Assembly: GCA_017537495.1 (NCBI GenBank)
Contig: JAFYKS010000474.1
Coordinates: forward strand, 1 to 10,632
From: Bacillota bacterium
GTDB taxonomy: Bacteria > Bacillota > Clostridia > Peptostreptococcales > Anaerovoracaceae
DNA length: 10,632 nt
Direction of reading: 5' to 3'
Below the pieces are notes generated by a model. It saw only the letters and a program-made list of their open reading frames with translations. It had not been told where the DNA came from and did not search any database. The translations under genes and the position numbers were made by a program. How positions within the stretch are numbered: the stretch's first letter is position 1; each line of letters begins with the position of its first letter. Shown one piece after another: positions 1 through 6,373 of this stretch.

Positions 1-275
1 AGGTAACCTTCAACCTTCCGATGATGGATGACGGCAAGGGCGGCCAGACAGAAGACTACATGAAACCGTGGACATTTACCAGCGACGACGGACGTTTTGA
101 AATGGACTTCGAACCAGTAATGGACCGTGCGTCCTGCACCGACGTAAAGCTGATTATGAGTGACCAGCACCAGGTATTCGGCAAATTCAACGGAAAGGCA
201 GTCCTGGATGACGGCACTGTTCTGGAAGTAAAAGACCTGCTCGGTTTCGCCGAAAAGGTCCACAATAAATGGTAG
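1..275 (+). CDS. DUF2804 family protein, C-terminal part
   Basis: The 5' end is cut off by the window; the first whole codon is at position 3 and the frame stays open to TAG at 273-275. About 91 residues are visible. They match, from memory, the C-terminus of DUF2804 proteins: a W-T-F segment, then an aspartate/glycine-rich turn leading to F-E-M-D-F-E-P, a D-R motif, an S-D-Q-H-Q-V-F-G block and a final D-L-L-G-F-A-E-K-V segment ending in W. The family's biochemical role is not established, so no function is claimed. The in-frame ATG at 21 is only an internal Met, because the conserved frame extends upstream of it to the window edge. The stop codon overlaps the ribosome binding site of the next gene, so this is the upstream member of a tightly packed operon with the small membrane protein and the HD-domain protein. 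Confidence 0.8.
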   Translation, partial: VTFNLPMMDDGKGGQTEDYMKPWTFTSDDGRFEMDFEPVMDRASCTDVKLIMSDQHQVFGKFNGKAVLDDGTVLEVKDLLGFAEKVHNKW

Positions 276-279
276 GAGG
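274..279 (+). promoter_or_regulatory. ribosome binding site deciding a TTG start
   Basis: AGGAGG overlaps the TAG stop (273-275) of the DUF2804 gene. It is 3 nt from an out-of-frame ATG (283) and 8 nt from the TTG at 288. The 8-nt spacing picks TTG as the real start of the small membrane protein. Confidence 0.7.
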
Positions 280-287
280 ATAATGTT

Positions 288-476
288 TTGGTTAAATTAC
301 CTTTAATTCTTTCAATTGTATGGTTCTTCATCGCAGGTCTCAGCTCTGTTCTTCTGACAAAAAGCTTTTCCAGCGGAGATATGACCACAATTCTCATGCT
401 GGGATTGGTTCTGGCAGTGGCTCTGTTCGCTGCACTGTCCAACCTGCGTCTCTATCTGAAAAGAAAGGGGAAATAA
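288..476 (+). CDS. small two-helix membrane protein, function unknown
   Basis: This 62-residue protein starts at TTG 288. A strong AGGAGG site at 274-279 lies 8 nt upstream, which suits this start. An ATG at 283 is only 3 nt from that site and opens a different frame that stops after seven codons. The protein is almost wholly hydrophobic: helix 1 at about residues 4-24 and helix 2 at about 32-52, joined by a short polar loop (K-S-F-S-S-G-D). The C-terminus is basic (R-L-Y-L-K-R-K-G-K), suggesting both ends are cytoplasmic by the positive-inside rule. There are no catalytic motifs and I do not recognise a family. It lies between the DUF2804 gene and the HD-domain gene with a gap of only a few bases on either side, so co-translation with them is likely. 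Coding status is well supported by spacing and composition, but the function is unknown. Confidence 0.75.
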   Translation: MVKLPLILSIVWFFIAGLSSVLLTKSFSSGDMTTILMLGLVLAVALFAALSNLRLYLKRKGK

Positions 477-479
477 GTT

Positions 480-1136
480 TTGCAGATCACATTTGACGAC
501 ATCCGGCACAACCGTGCCATCAATGCATACATCGAAAAGGCTGACGAGTCCCTCATCGCCCTGGGCTATACGGAGCACTGCTACCCTCACGTGCTGAAGG
601 TTGCAGATACAGCCAGCAAAATCCTTCTGGCCCTGGGTTACTCCGAACGTGAAGCGGAACTGGCCCGCATGGCAGGCTATCTCCACGACATCGGAAACGT
701 AATCAACCGTGTAGACCACGCCCAGAGCGGTGCGGTCATGGCCTTCCGTCTCCTGGATAACATGGGAGCCGACCCGGACGACATCGCCACCATCATCACA
801 GCCATCGGCAACCACGATGAAAAGACTGCTTTCCCGGTAAACTCCGTTGCGGCAGCACTGATTCTGGCCGATAAGACTGATGTACGCAGAAGTCGTGTCC
901 GCAAGCAGCCAATGGAGCAGTTTGATATTCACGACCGCGTAAACTACTCCGTAACCGCAGCAGATCTTGATGTGGATAAAGAAGCAGTCACACTGCGTAT
1001 CACCATCGAAACCGAAATCTGCAACGTTCTGGAATACTTCGAAATTTTCCTGGACCGTATGCTCCTGTGCCGCAAGGCCGCAGCCCAGCTGGGAGTTGAC
1101 TTCCACCTGGTGGTAAACGGGCAGCAGATGATGTAA
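480..1136 (+). CDS. HD-domain metal-dependent hydrolase
   Basis: A 218-residue soluble protein of the HD superfamily, whose members are mostly metal-dependent phosphohydrolases acting on nucleotides or related phosphoesters; the substrate here is not predictable. The metal-site pattern is complete: H37 in the P-H-V-L-K-V-A helix, the H69-D70 doublet in Y-L-H-D-I-G-N, H80 in D-H-A-Q-S-G, H112 in G-N-H-D, and D131 in L-A-D-K-T-D. The C-terminal 70 residues are a less conserved alpha/beta tail. The start is TTG 480, with an AAGGGG ribosome site (465-470) inside the 3' end of the preceding gene, 9 nt upstream. The next Met is residue 64, which would delete the first metal histidine, so TTG is clearly the start. 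It begins 3 nt after the membrane-protein stop, and the gene ends at a hairpin terminator. Confidence 0.85.
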   Translation: MQITFDDIRHNRAINAYIEKADESLIALGYTEHCYPHVLKVADTASKILLALGYSEREAELARMAGYLHDIGNVINRVDHAQSGAVMAFRLLDNMGADPDDIATIITAIGNHDEKTAFPVNSVAAALILADKTDVRRSRVRKQPMEQFDIHDRVNYSVTAADLDVDKEAVTLRITIETEICNVLEYFEIFLDRMLLCRKAAAQLGVDFHLVVNGQQMM

Positions 1137-1154
1137 ATAACATGATATGAAAAG

Positions 1155-1210
1155 AAGCAGAGTTTTTGCCGAGAGTATTTATTACTCAAACGGGGTACTC
1201 TGCTTTTTTT
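1155..1210. terminator. intrinsic terminator between convergent genes
   Basis: A perfect 9-bp stem, AAGCAGAGT (1155-1163) with ACTCTGCTT (1197-1205), is followed on the + strand by a T run (1204-1210). The 33-nt loop contains a second hairpin, GAGTA (1173-1177) with TACTC (1183-1187), and a CCG/CGG pair. It ends the HD-gene operon. On the minus strand the stem is followed by CTTTTC, so it may also weakly stop transcripts from the M56 peptidase gene that ends at 1218. Confidence 0.75.
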
Positions 1211-1217
1211 ATATTTT

Positions 1218-3074
1218 CTATTCTGTTTTTTCCTGCAGCAATTCCGCTCTCATCAATTCTTCCAGCATAGAAGCAAGCACGGGTTCGGTATAAACATACC
1301 CACTGCCCACATTCACCGCAATTACAACGGTTCGACCCTCGCCATCTGCATCTTCTGCCATATGTCCAATCAGCTTATGGTTTCCCTGTACTGCACCGAG
1401 ATCCAGCCAATAATCAAACCTGTTTTCTTTCAAGTAACTTATGACCTCTGCATTGTTAAGTTTTGTACCTATTCCATTTCGTATATCAAACAAATAGTCC
1501 TCCAGCGCTTTCGTGGACTCTTCCCTGTTGAAATCAATCTGATGCAGAACACCGCCCTCATCAATCCAGTTGACCGCTTTCGAAGAGTTGCGGTATGCCA
1601 CGTCCCGCAGTACTGTCATATCTCCGATAATATCCATAAGCCTGTTCCAGAGCTCTGCACTGTCGGAAAGGTAAATTTTTTCTCCATACCGTTCCAGGAC
1701 AGCAAACCCATGGCTGAAATCGCCCCAGCTGTACAGCTTCACGCTGCTCCCCTGGGTTGTCGGATAATGGCTGGACAGCATTTCACTCAAACTCTGGAAC
1801 CGAAAAGATGCGACCGGCTCCGCCTTGTTTTTCAGATAAGCCCAGACTGCATCTCTTGCATCCCCTTTGTTAAGTTCCACGTTCCGCCATACATTGGACT
1901 CTCTCCATTCTCCATTCAACGCCGCCAGCACGGCCTCCTTTTGCTCGTCCACAATCAGAGTTACATTTTCACCTCGGCTGTTTTGCATATGCAGACAAAG
2001 AAACTCTGCATCCTCAGGGTAAATCTGCGGCTGCTCTTCTGCCGGACTTACTGTCAATCCCAGGCAGACAACAAGCAAAACACCCATACCCAGCACACTG
2101 GCCCAAAGTTTCGGCTTTTTATATTTCGCCAGAGCCTTCACTCTGCGTGAAGCCTGGCTTTCTGCCTCCACCAGGGACGCTGCTGACGACAATCGGTACT
2201 CCTGGCCAGCTGCAGCCTTCACCAGTGTCCGTGCATAGGCCTGTCGGTCGCCGATCAGATTAGCCGCATCGTAATCGCAGTACACTTCCATATCCAGATG
2301 AAATCTCCGGACCGCAAGCCAGAATACCGGGTTCCACCAGTACACACAGAGAAATGCCGCGGCAATCACATTAAGCCACAAGTCCCTGTGTTTATAGTGG
2401 GTCAGCTCATGAGCAAAAACATGCTGCAGTTCTCCTTCCATGAAAGAACTGTCCTCCGCCAGGTACACAGCAGGCCGGTGCAGACCTGCCAACATGGTGC
2501 ATTCAGCACCGATTTTTAATACAATAGGGCTGCGAATCCCCATAGTAGTTCTCATCGCTTCGAAGATGTCGGCAACAACTTCTTCTCTGCATTCCGGCAG
2601 ATTCTTCCGCTGTTTATGCTGGCGGAACGCAGACAGAACAAGCACCGTCATCATACTCACCGCTCCGCAGCACCACACAATCATGATACAAATATCTCGA
2701 TGCTCTGCAGTTTTCACCGTTGATAGAATTGTCTTCTCCACATATTCATTTCTTACCGGAACTTTTATGCTTACCGTGTTCTCCCGCATTTCGATTTCAT
2801 TTAACGGAATTCCATCATCGATATACGGCGGAATATCCTGCATATATTTTCGTGTTTCCGTCACCTGAGGCACATAGCTCCGCAAACTCCAGTCTGCCTG
2901 CGGCAGTACCAGCAACAAATCCGCCAGCGGCATAGCCACCATCAGAATACCAATCAGAATCCACATGAGCATGTGTCCTTTCGGGGTAATTTGTTTACCC
3001 AGAATCCATTTTATAAGCAAAATGCCTCCCGCAGTTATTGTTATTATAATGGCATAATTAACAAGTAAACGCAT
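1218..3074 (-). CDS. BlaR1/MecR1-like M56 family membrane metallopeptidase
   Basis: A 618-residue integral membrane zinc peptidase of the M56 (BlaR1/MecR1) type. In characterised members, ligand binding outside activates the peptidase, which relieves BlaI repression. Membrane segments are at about 5-23, 36-58, 128-148, 234-256 and 323-342. The zinc site is the H-E-L-T-H motif (H222, E223, H226) followed by K-H-R-D, and the likely third ligand is E263 in D-M-E-V-Y-C-D. A region of about 275 residues follows the last helix and should face outside. It has no clear penicillin-binding signature: an S-S-V-K at 443-446 fits SxxK, but no KTG-like box follows it. The inducer may therefore not be a beta-lactam. 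ATG 3074 has a G-rich ribosome site about 7 nt upstream. It lies 29 bp after blaI in one operon, and its 3' end meets the shared terminator. Confidence 0.88.
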   Translation of the reverse strand: MRLLVNYAIIITITAGGILLIKWILGKQITPKGHMLMWILIGILMVAMPLADLLLVLPQADWSLRSYVPQVTETRKYMQDIPPYIDDGIPLNEIEMRENTVSIKVPVRNEYVEKTILSTVKTAEHRDICIMIVWCCGAVSMMTVLVLSAFRQHKQRKNLPECREEVVADIFEAMRTTMGIRSPIVLKIGAECTMLAGLHRPAVYLAEDSSFMEGELQHVFAHELTHYKHRDLWLNVIAAAFLCVYWWNPVFWLAVRRFHLDMEVYCDYDAANLIGDRQAYARTLVKAAAGQEYRLSSAASLVEAESQASRRVKALAKYKKPKLWASVLGMGVLLVVCLGLTVSPAEEQPQIYPEDAEFLCLHMQNSRGENVTLIVDEQKEAVLAALNGEWRESNVWRNVELNKGDARDAVWAYLKNKAEPVASFRFQSLSEMLSSHYPTTQGSSVKLYSWGDFSHGFAVLERYGEKIYLSDSAELWNRLMDIIGDMTVLRDVAYRNSSKAVNWIDEGGVLHQIDFNREESTKALEDYLFDIRNGIGTKLNNAEVISYLKENRFDYWLDLGAVQGNHKLIGHMAEDADGEGRTVVIAVNVGSGYVYTEPVLASMLEELMRAELLQEKTE

Positions 3075-3103
3075 CTCCTCACCCCCTGTTTGCCGGACTG
3101 CTC

Positions 3104-3487
3104 CTACTCCATCTTGTCGATGATTGCCAGCAGCGTTTCTTCTTCCTCTTTCGTCAGCCCGCGGTCTTCCACCAGTGCAGATACCAGGAGTTTTGCTGAA
3201 CCATCAAAGACGCGGTTAAGAAAGCTCTTCACTTCCTGTCTGCGGCAGACCTCTTCGGAAACAGCCGCATAATAGTGAAAACTACCTGGGTTGGACCGGT
3301 CCGCCTCAATGGCCCCCTTCTCAGCCAGGCGTCCCACCATAGTCCGCACGGTACTGTATCCCCAGCCGTGGTCGGCTACTGCATCGGCAATCTGCCGCAG
3401 TGTAAGCCCGCCGCTGGTCTCCGCCTCCCACAGTGCTTTCATGATAGCCCACTCCGCATCGCTGATGGTAATGTGTTTCGTACTCAT
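3104..3487 (-). CDS. blaI: BlaI/MecI/CopY family transcriptional repressor
   Basis: A 127-residue winged-helix repressor that binds TACA-NN-TGTA operators as a dimer and is inactivated, in the bla/mec model, by the partner M56 peptidase. The N-terminal domain has the family's I-S-D-A-E-W-A-I-M-K-A-L-W signature at the start, a turn into L-T-L-R-Q-I-A-D-A-V, and a recognition helix with Y-S-T-V-R-T-M-V-G-R-L-A-E-K-G. The C-terminal 50 residues form the helical dimerisation part, whose cleavage site cannot be pinned from sequence. The start was set at ATG 3487, because AAGGGG (3498-3503) is 10 nt upstream of it; a TTG at 3496 is in frame but only 1 nt from that site. It is the first gene of a two-gene operon with the M56 peptidase, and its promoter holds two matching operators, which suggests autoregulation. 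Confidence 0.9.
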   Translation of the reverse strand: MSTKHITISDAEWAIMKALWEAETSGGLTLRQIADAVADHGWGYSTVRTMVGRLAEKGAIEADRSNPGSFHYYAAVSEEVCRRQEVKSFLNRVFDGSAKLLVSALVEDRGLTKEEEETLLAIIDKME

Positions 3488-3520
3488 ATATTTCAATCCC
3501 CTTTCTCTCTGAAATCAAAT

Positions 3521-3572
3521 AGGACTACAGATGTGAACCCATTCCTTGATTGTAGTTTACATCTGTAGTCCT
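3521..3572. promoter_or_regulatory. paired BlaI operators in a 14-bp inverted repeat
   Basis: AGGACTACAGATGT (3521-3534) is repeated exactly inverted at 3559-3572. Each arm contains a BlaI/MecI-type half-palindrome: TACA-TC-TGTA (3558-3567, perfect) and TACA-GA-TGTG (3526-3535, one mismatch). The first lies between -35 and -10 and overlaps the -10. The second lies about 12-21 bases downstream of the expected start. Their centres are 32 bp apart, close to three helical turns, so two dimers could sit on the same DNA face. The operator identity rests on the known TACANNTGTA consensus. Confidence 0.7.
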
Positions 3573-3582
3573 GCTTTGTCAA
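3554..3582 (-). promoter_or_regulatory. promoter of the blaI-M56 operon
   Basis: Reading leftward, a perfect -35 TTGACA (3577-3582) is followed by a 17-bp spacer and a -10-like TAAACT (3554-3559). Transcription should start near 3547, about 60 nt before the blaI start. A BlaI-type operator sits in the spacer and over the -10. Confidence 0.65.
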
Positions 3583-3598
3583 TATTTAATTTGCGTAG

Positions 3599-4924
3599 TT
3601 ACTTGCACACCACGCTCTTCCACTTGCTCCACTTGCCGAAGACTTTTGTGTCTTCGTAGTTGTTGTAGGCACGGACTTTCACGTAGTAGCGCTTGCCCTT
3701 TTTCAGGTTCTTAATGGTACGTGTCAGCTGGTCGCCGTCCTTCACATAGATGGACTTGGAATTCTTGAAGGAAGAATTGGTTGCGTAGCGAATCTGGTAA
3801 CCGTCGCAGTCCTCGTCATACCAGCGCGCCTTCACGTAGTGAGTTTTGCCGGTTGTCGGAGACTTCAGGGACACCTGATCCGGACGGTCATAGTTGATCT
3901 TAAAGGTCTTGGTTACGGTACCGCTCACATCACCGACGCCGGTGATGGTAACGTTGGCAGTTCCCACCTTTATGTTATTCTTATAGGATACCACATAATC
4001 GTCTTCGTTCAGGCCTTCGATAGTAACGGTCGGTTTCTTTGCCTTGCCGCTGTAGGCACAGCTGCTGTAGGACAGCTTCACATCTTCTGCCTTCAGCTGG
4101 CGGGAAACCTGTACCTTCTGAACCAGTACGATGCTGTCATCGGCCTTCAGTGAAGCAGTGATGGTTGCAGTTCCCACAGAACCCGGAATCAGCGTTCCAT
4201 CCGGTGCAGTCTTCATGACACTTTCATCAGTGCTCAGAATAGTGAAAAGCTCAGGATCCAGCTCTGTAATCATATATTCCCAGCCTGGGTTTACAGCTCC
4301 GATATGAATCTGATGAGCAACTGCTTCATTTTCAGCCAGATTGAATTCTGTATCACCCAGCCATTTCAGTTCCAGCAGTCCTCTCAGAAGATTTACATCC
4401 AGCTGCGCAGTGGTTTTATCTTCCGGAATTTTTCCGTCTCCGGAAGTCCGGGCAAATGCCTGGCTCCAGAACCAGATCCCGTTATAATTAATGCAGCCGA
4501 TGCCGATGCTGTTGTAATCCTTATGGAGAATGTTCGCTCTGTGAGCCGGAGAGTTCATCCATGCATTTACCACCTGCTGCGGATTGGTCTGTCCTACTGC
4601 CAGATTTTCACCAACCATGTATTCCGGACCTGCAGTCCAGCATCCGGTTCCATCAGGACGGGTATGGGAAAAATACAATGTACTTTCTGCCGCACGAACC
4701 ATAGCCGCCTCCTGGAGCTTGCTGTCCAGCTTCAGTGGGTGAAGGCCTGCTTTTTCACGCTCTGCGTTTACCAGTTCCAGCACCTCCCAGGCCGCTGCAT
4801 CATAGCGGTCCGCTTCAACACTCACTGTAACAGTTTCTCCTACTGCAAATGCTGCTGCCGGCATGGCCGCCACCAGTGTGAGTGCCAGTATAAGTGTAAT
4901 CAGTTTTTTCGTTATTGATTTCAT
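3599..4924 (-). CDS. secreted CAP/SCP-domain protein with Ig-like and Fn3-like C-terminus
   Basis: An exported protein of about 441 residues. A Sec signal peptide (basic N-terminus, hydrophobic core, cleavage near A-A-A-F-A at 23-27) leads to a CAP/SCP domain at about 44-158. This carries the conserved S-H-T-R-P-D-G (H87), G-E-N-L-A (E106) and S-P-A-H-R-A-N-I-L (H128). A linker and a Big2-like beta segment follow at about 215-275, then a module with K-P-T-V-T-I, D-Y-V-V-S-Y-K-N-N and G-T-A-N-V-T-I-T-G, typical of cell-surface proteins of gut clostridia. A fibronectin-type-III-like domain follows at about 348-441. Bacterial CAP proteins are surface or secreted proteins of mostly unknown activity. 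There is no LPXTG or C-terminal anchor, so it is probably released or bound by its C-terminal modules. ATG 4924 is 9 nt from AAAGGA (4934-4939); an ATG at 4930 is only 3 nt away and less likely. It has its own promoter. Confidence 0.85.
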   Translation of the reverse strand: MKSITKKLITLILALTLVAAMPAAAFAVGETVTVSVEADRYDAAAWEVLELVNAEREKAGLHPLKLDSKLQEAAMVRAAESTLYFSHTRPDGTGCWTAGPEYMVGENLAVGQTNPQQVVNAWMNSPAHRANILHKDYNSIGIGCINYNGIWFWSQAFARTSGDGKIPEDKTTAQLDVNLLRGLLELKWLGDTEFNLAENEAVAHQIHIGAVNPGWEYMITELDPELFTILSTDESVMKTAPDGTLIPGSVGTATITASLKADDSIVLVQKVQVSRQLKAEDVKLSYSSCAYSGKAKKPTVTIEGLNEDDYVVSYKNNIKVGTANVTITGVGDVSGTVTKTFKINYDRPDQVSLKSPTTGKTHYVKARWYDEDCDGYQIRYATNSSFKNSKSIYVKDGDQLTRTIKNLKKGKRYYVKVRAYNNYEDTKVFGKWSKWKSVVCK

Positions 4925-4939
4925 AGCCATTTATCCTTT

Positions 4940-4959
4940 CCCGGACTTTCATATCCGGG
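4940..4959 (-). promoter_or_regulatory. leader hairpin just upstream of the CAP gene ribosome site
   Basis: A GC-rich 6-bp stem, CCCGGA with TCCGGG, closes an 8-nt loop between the promoter and AAAGGA (4934-4939). There is no T run, so it is not a terminator. It could stabilise the mRNA or affect initiation; its role is unproven. Confidence 0.4.
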
Positions 4960-4973
4960 CCTTTCTCCCCATA

Positions 4974-5002
4974 ATTTTACTCTATTTCCATAGAAATGTA
5001 AA
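4974..5002 (-). promoter_or_regulatory. promoter of the CAP-domain gene
   Basis: Leftward -35 TTTACA (4997-5002), 17-bp spacer, -10 TAAAAT (4974-4979), about 50 nt upstream of the start codon. It is a good sigma-A-type match. Confidence 0.6.
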
Positions 5003-5072
5003 CAAAATCCCGCTCCTCCCCAGTTAAAACCAACAAAACTTGTCCAATTTCCCAATTTTTCTGCAGTTTCTT

Positions 5073-5102
5073 TTGCCTTTAACCGCTTTCCCATGGTATA
5101 AT
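5073..5102 (+). promoter_or_regulatory. promoter of the acyltransferase-symporter operon
   Basis: A perfect -10 TATAAT (5097-5102) is preceded by TGG (5094-5096), giving an extended -10. An 18-bp spacer separates it from a partial -35 TTGCCT (5073-5078). Transcription should start near 5109, leaving a leader of about 47 nt before ATG 5156. The divergent CAP promoter is about 75 bp away, so the 4925-5155 gap holds two outward promoters and no gene. Confidence 0.65.
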
Positions 5103-5155
5103 AAAGTGTTAGTTAAGCGAAACTTTGACAATTTACAATATATTGGAGGTATCTC

Positions 5156-6373
5156 ATGACGAAAGGCAAAGCCCCATGGGTGAAGGCCCGCCATCGAATT
5201 ATACAGGACGTACTGGGCAGACTTGCTCTGCCGTACACCCGCTGGAAATACGGTATTGATATTATACCGTTCCGCGAAAAGGAATATCGTCCACTTCTGT
5301 TTGTGTTTAATCACCAGACAGGGTTTGATCAGTTCTTCGTATCCATGGCATGTAAGAACCCGATTTACTATATTGCCAGCGAAGACATATTCTCTTTAGG
5401 ATTTCTGTCCCGCCTGCTTGTCTGGGCTGTAAACCCGATTCCTATTAAAAAACAGACTTCCGACCTTCGCGCCGTACGCAATGCCATGCAGGTAGCCAAG
5501 GAAGGCGGTTCTATCGCACTGGCTCCGGAAGGCAACCGTACCTTTGACGGCAAAATGTGTTATATCAACCCTGCTATCATCGGATTTATCCGCCTGCTGA
5601 AAATGCCCGTGGCATGTTTCCGCATCGAAGGCGGTTTCGGTGTTCAGCCGCGCTGGAGTGATGTGGTCCGGAAAGGTAAGATGAAAGCTTATGTATCCCG
5701 TGTCATTGAACCGGAAGAATACAAAAAGCTTTCCAATGAAGAACTGATGGACCTTCTCCTTGCAGAAATGGGCGTGGATGAAACTCAGATTCAGGCAGAA
5801 TACCACAGTCCAAACCTGGCAGAATACATGGAACGTGCCATTTATGTCTGCCCTGACTGCGGCCTTTCCACCTTCGAAAGCCATGGTGACATGATAGAAT
5901 GTAAGCAGTGTGGGCTGAACGTCCGCTATCTCCCTGACAAGAGCTTCGAAGCAGCGGACGGCAGAGACTTCCCGTTCCGCAATGTGGCTGACTGGTACGA
6001 GTATCAGGGCAGCTACATCCGTGGGCTGGATTTGACGCCGTATTACGACGCACCGGTCTACGAGGATACGGCGCAGTTCTCAGAGGTTGTTCTCTATGAC
6101 CGTAAGAATGTCCTGGCAAAGGATGCAGGCCTGAAGCTTTACGGCAACCGGATTGAAGTCAGCGCCGGAGATTTTGCGGCGTGCTGGAACTTCGATGAAA
6201 TCGACACCGTTACTGTTCTGGGTAAGAACAAAGTGAATATTTACGTGGACGGCAAGGTCTACCAGATCAAGCCGGACGAACGGTTCAACGCACTCCGGTA
6301 CGTGAACCTGTTCTATCATTATATTAATGTAAAGAAAGGAGAATCTTCTGATGGAGAATTTCTGGGACTCTAG
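5156..6373 (+). CDS. PlsC-type lysophospholipid acyltransferase with zinc ribbon
   Basis: A 405-residue protein, much longer than the usual 200-250 residues of PlsC. The N-terminal part has the acyltransferase motifs: N-H-Q-T-G-F-D (H53-x4-D58, catalytic) and A-P-E-G-N-R-T at 123-129 (the substrate-binding FPEG motif variant). This supports transfer of an acyl chain to a lysophospholipid or a similar acceptor at the inner membrane face. A zinc ribbon follows, with C232-x2-C235 and C249-x2-C252. A final region at about 305-395, rich in beta strands (Y-G-N-R-I-E-V, V-N-I-Y-V-D-G-K-V-Y), ends in R-F-N-A-L-R-Y-V-N-L-F-Y-H-Y. A PH/GRAM-like fold is a guess. There is no clear signal peptide or long membrane helix. 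ATG 5156 follows GGAGGT (5145-5150). The 3' end overlaps the symporter gene by 23 nt, implying coupled translation. The exact acceptor is unknown. Confidence 0.85.
   Translation: MTKGKAPWVKARHRIIQDVLGRLALPYTRWKYGIDIIPFREKEYRPLLFVFNHQTGFDQFFVSMACKNPIYYIASEDIFSLGFLSRLLVWAVNPIPIKKQTSDLRAVRNAMQVAKEGGSIALAPEGNRTFDGKMCYINPAIIGFIRLLKMPVACFRIEGGFGVQPRWSDVVRKGKMKAYVSRVIEPEEYKKLSNEELMDLLLAEMGVDETQIQAEYHSPNLAEYMERAIYVCPDCGLSTFESHGDMIECKQCGLNVRYLPDKSFEAADGRDFPFRNVADWYEYQGSYIRGLDLTPYYDAPVYEDTAQFSEVVLYDRKNVLAKDAGLKLYGNRIEVSAGDFAACWNFDEIDTVTVLGKNKVNIYVDGKVYQIKPDERFNALRYVNLFYHYINVKKGESSDGEFLGL

Noticed and set aside
312..1106. Long minus-strand open frame opposite the HD-domain gene
   Set aside because: It is antisense to a gene with clear HD motifs, shows no recognisable domain, and has low-complexity codon-shadow composition.
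1734..1745. S-S-V-K in the M56 protein as a beta-lactam-acylated serine
   Set aside because: No downstream KTG-type box or SxN pattern with fitting spacing was seen, so it is not called as a sensor serine.
3521..3572. The 14-bp inverted repeat as an intrinsic terminator of the CAP gene
   Set aside because: The loop is 24 nt, no good T run follows on the minus strand, and the arms match BlaI operators over a promoter.
5125..5130. Perfect TTGACA before the acyltransferase gene as a -35
   Set aside because: No -10 lies 16-18 bp downstream before the start codon; the upstream extended -10 TATAAT is the better promoter.
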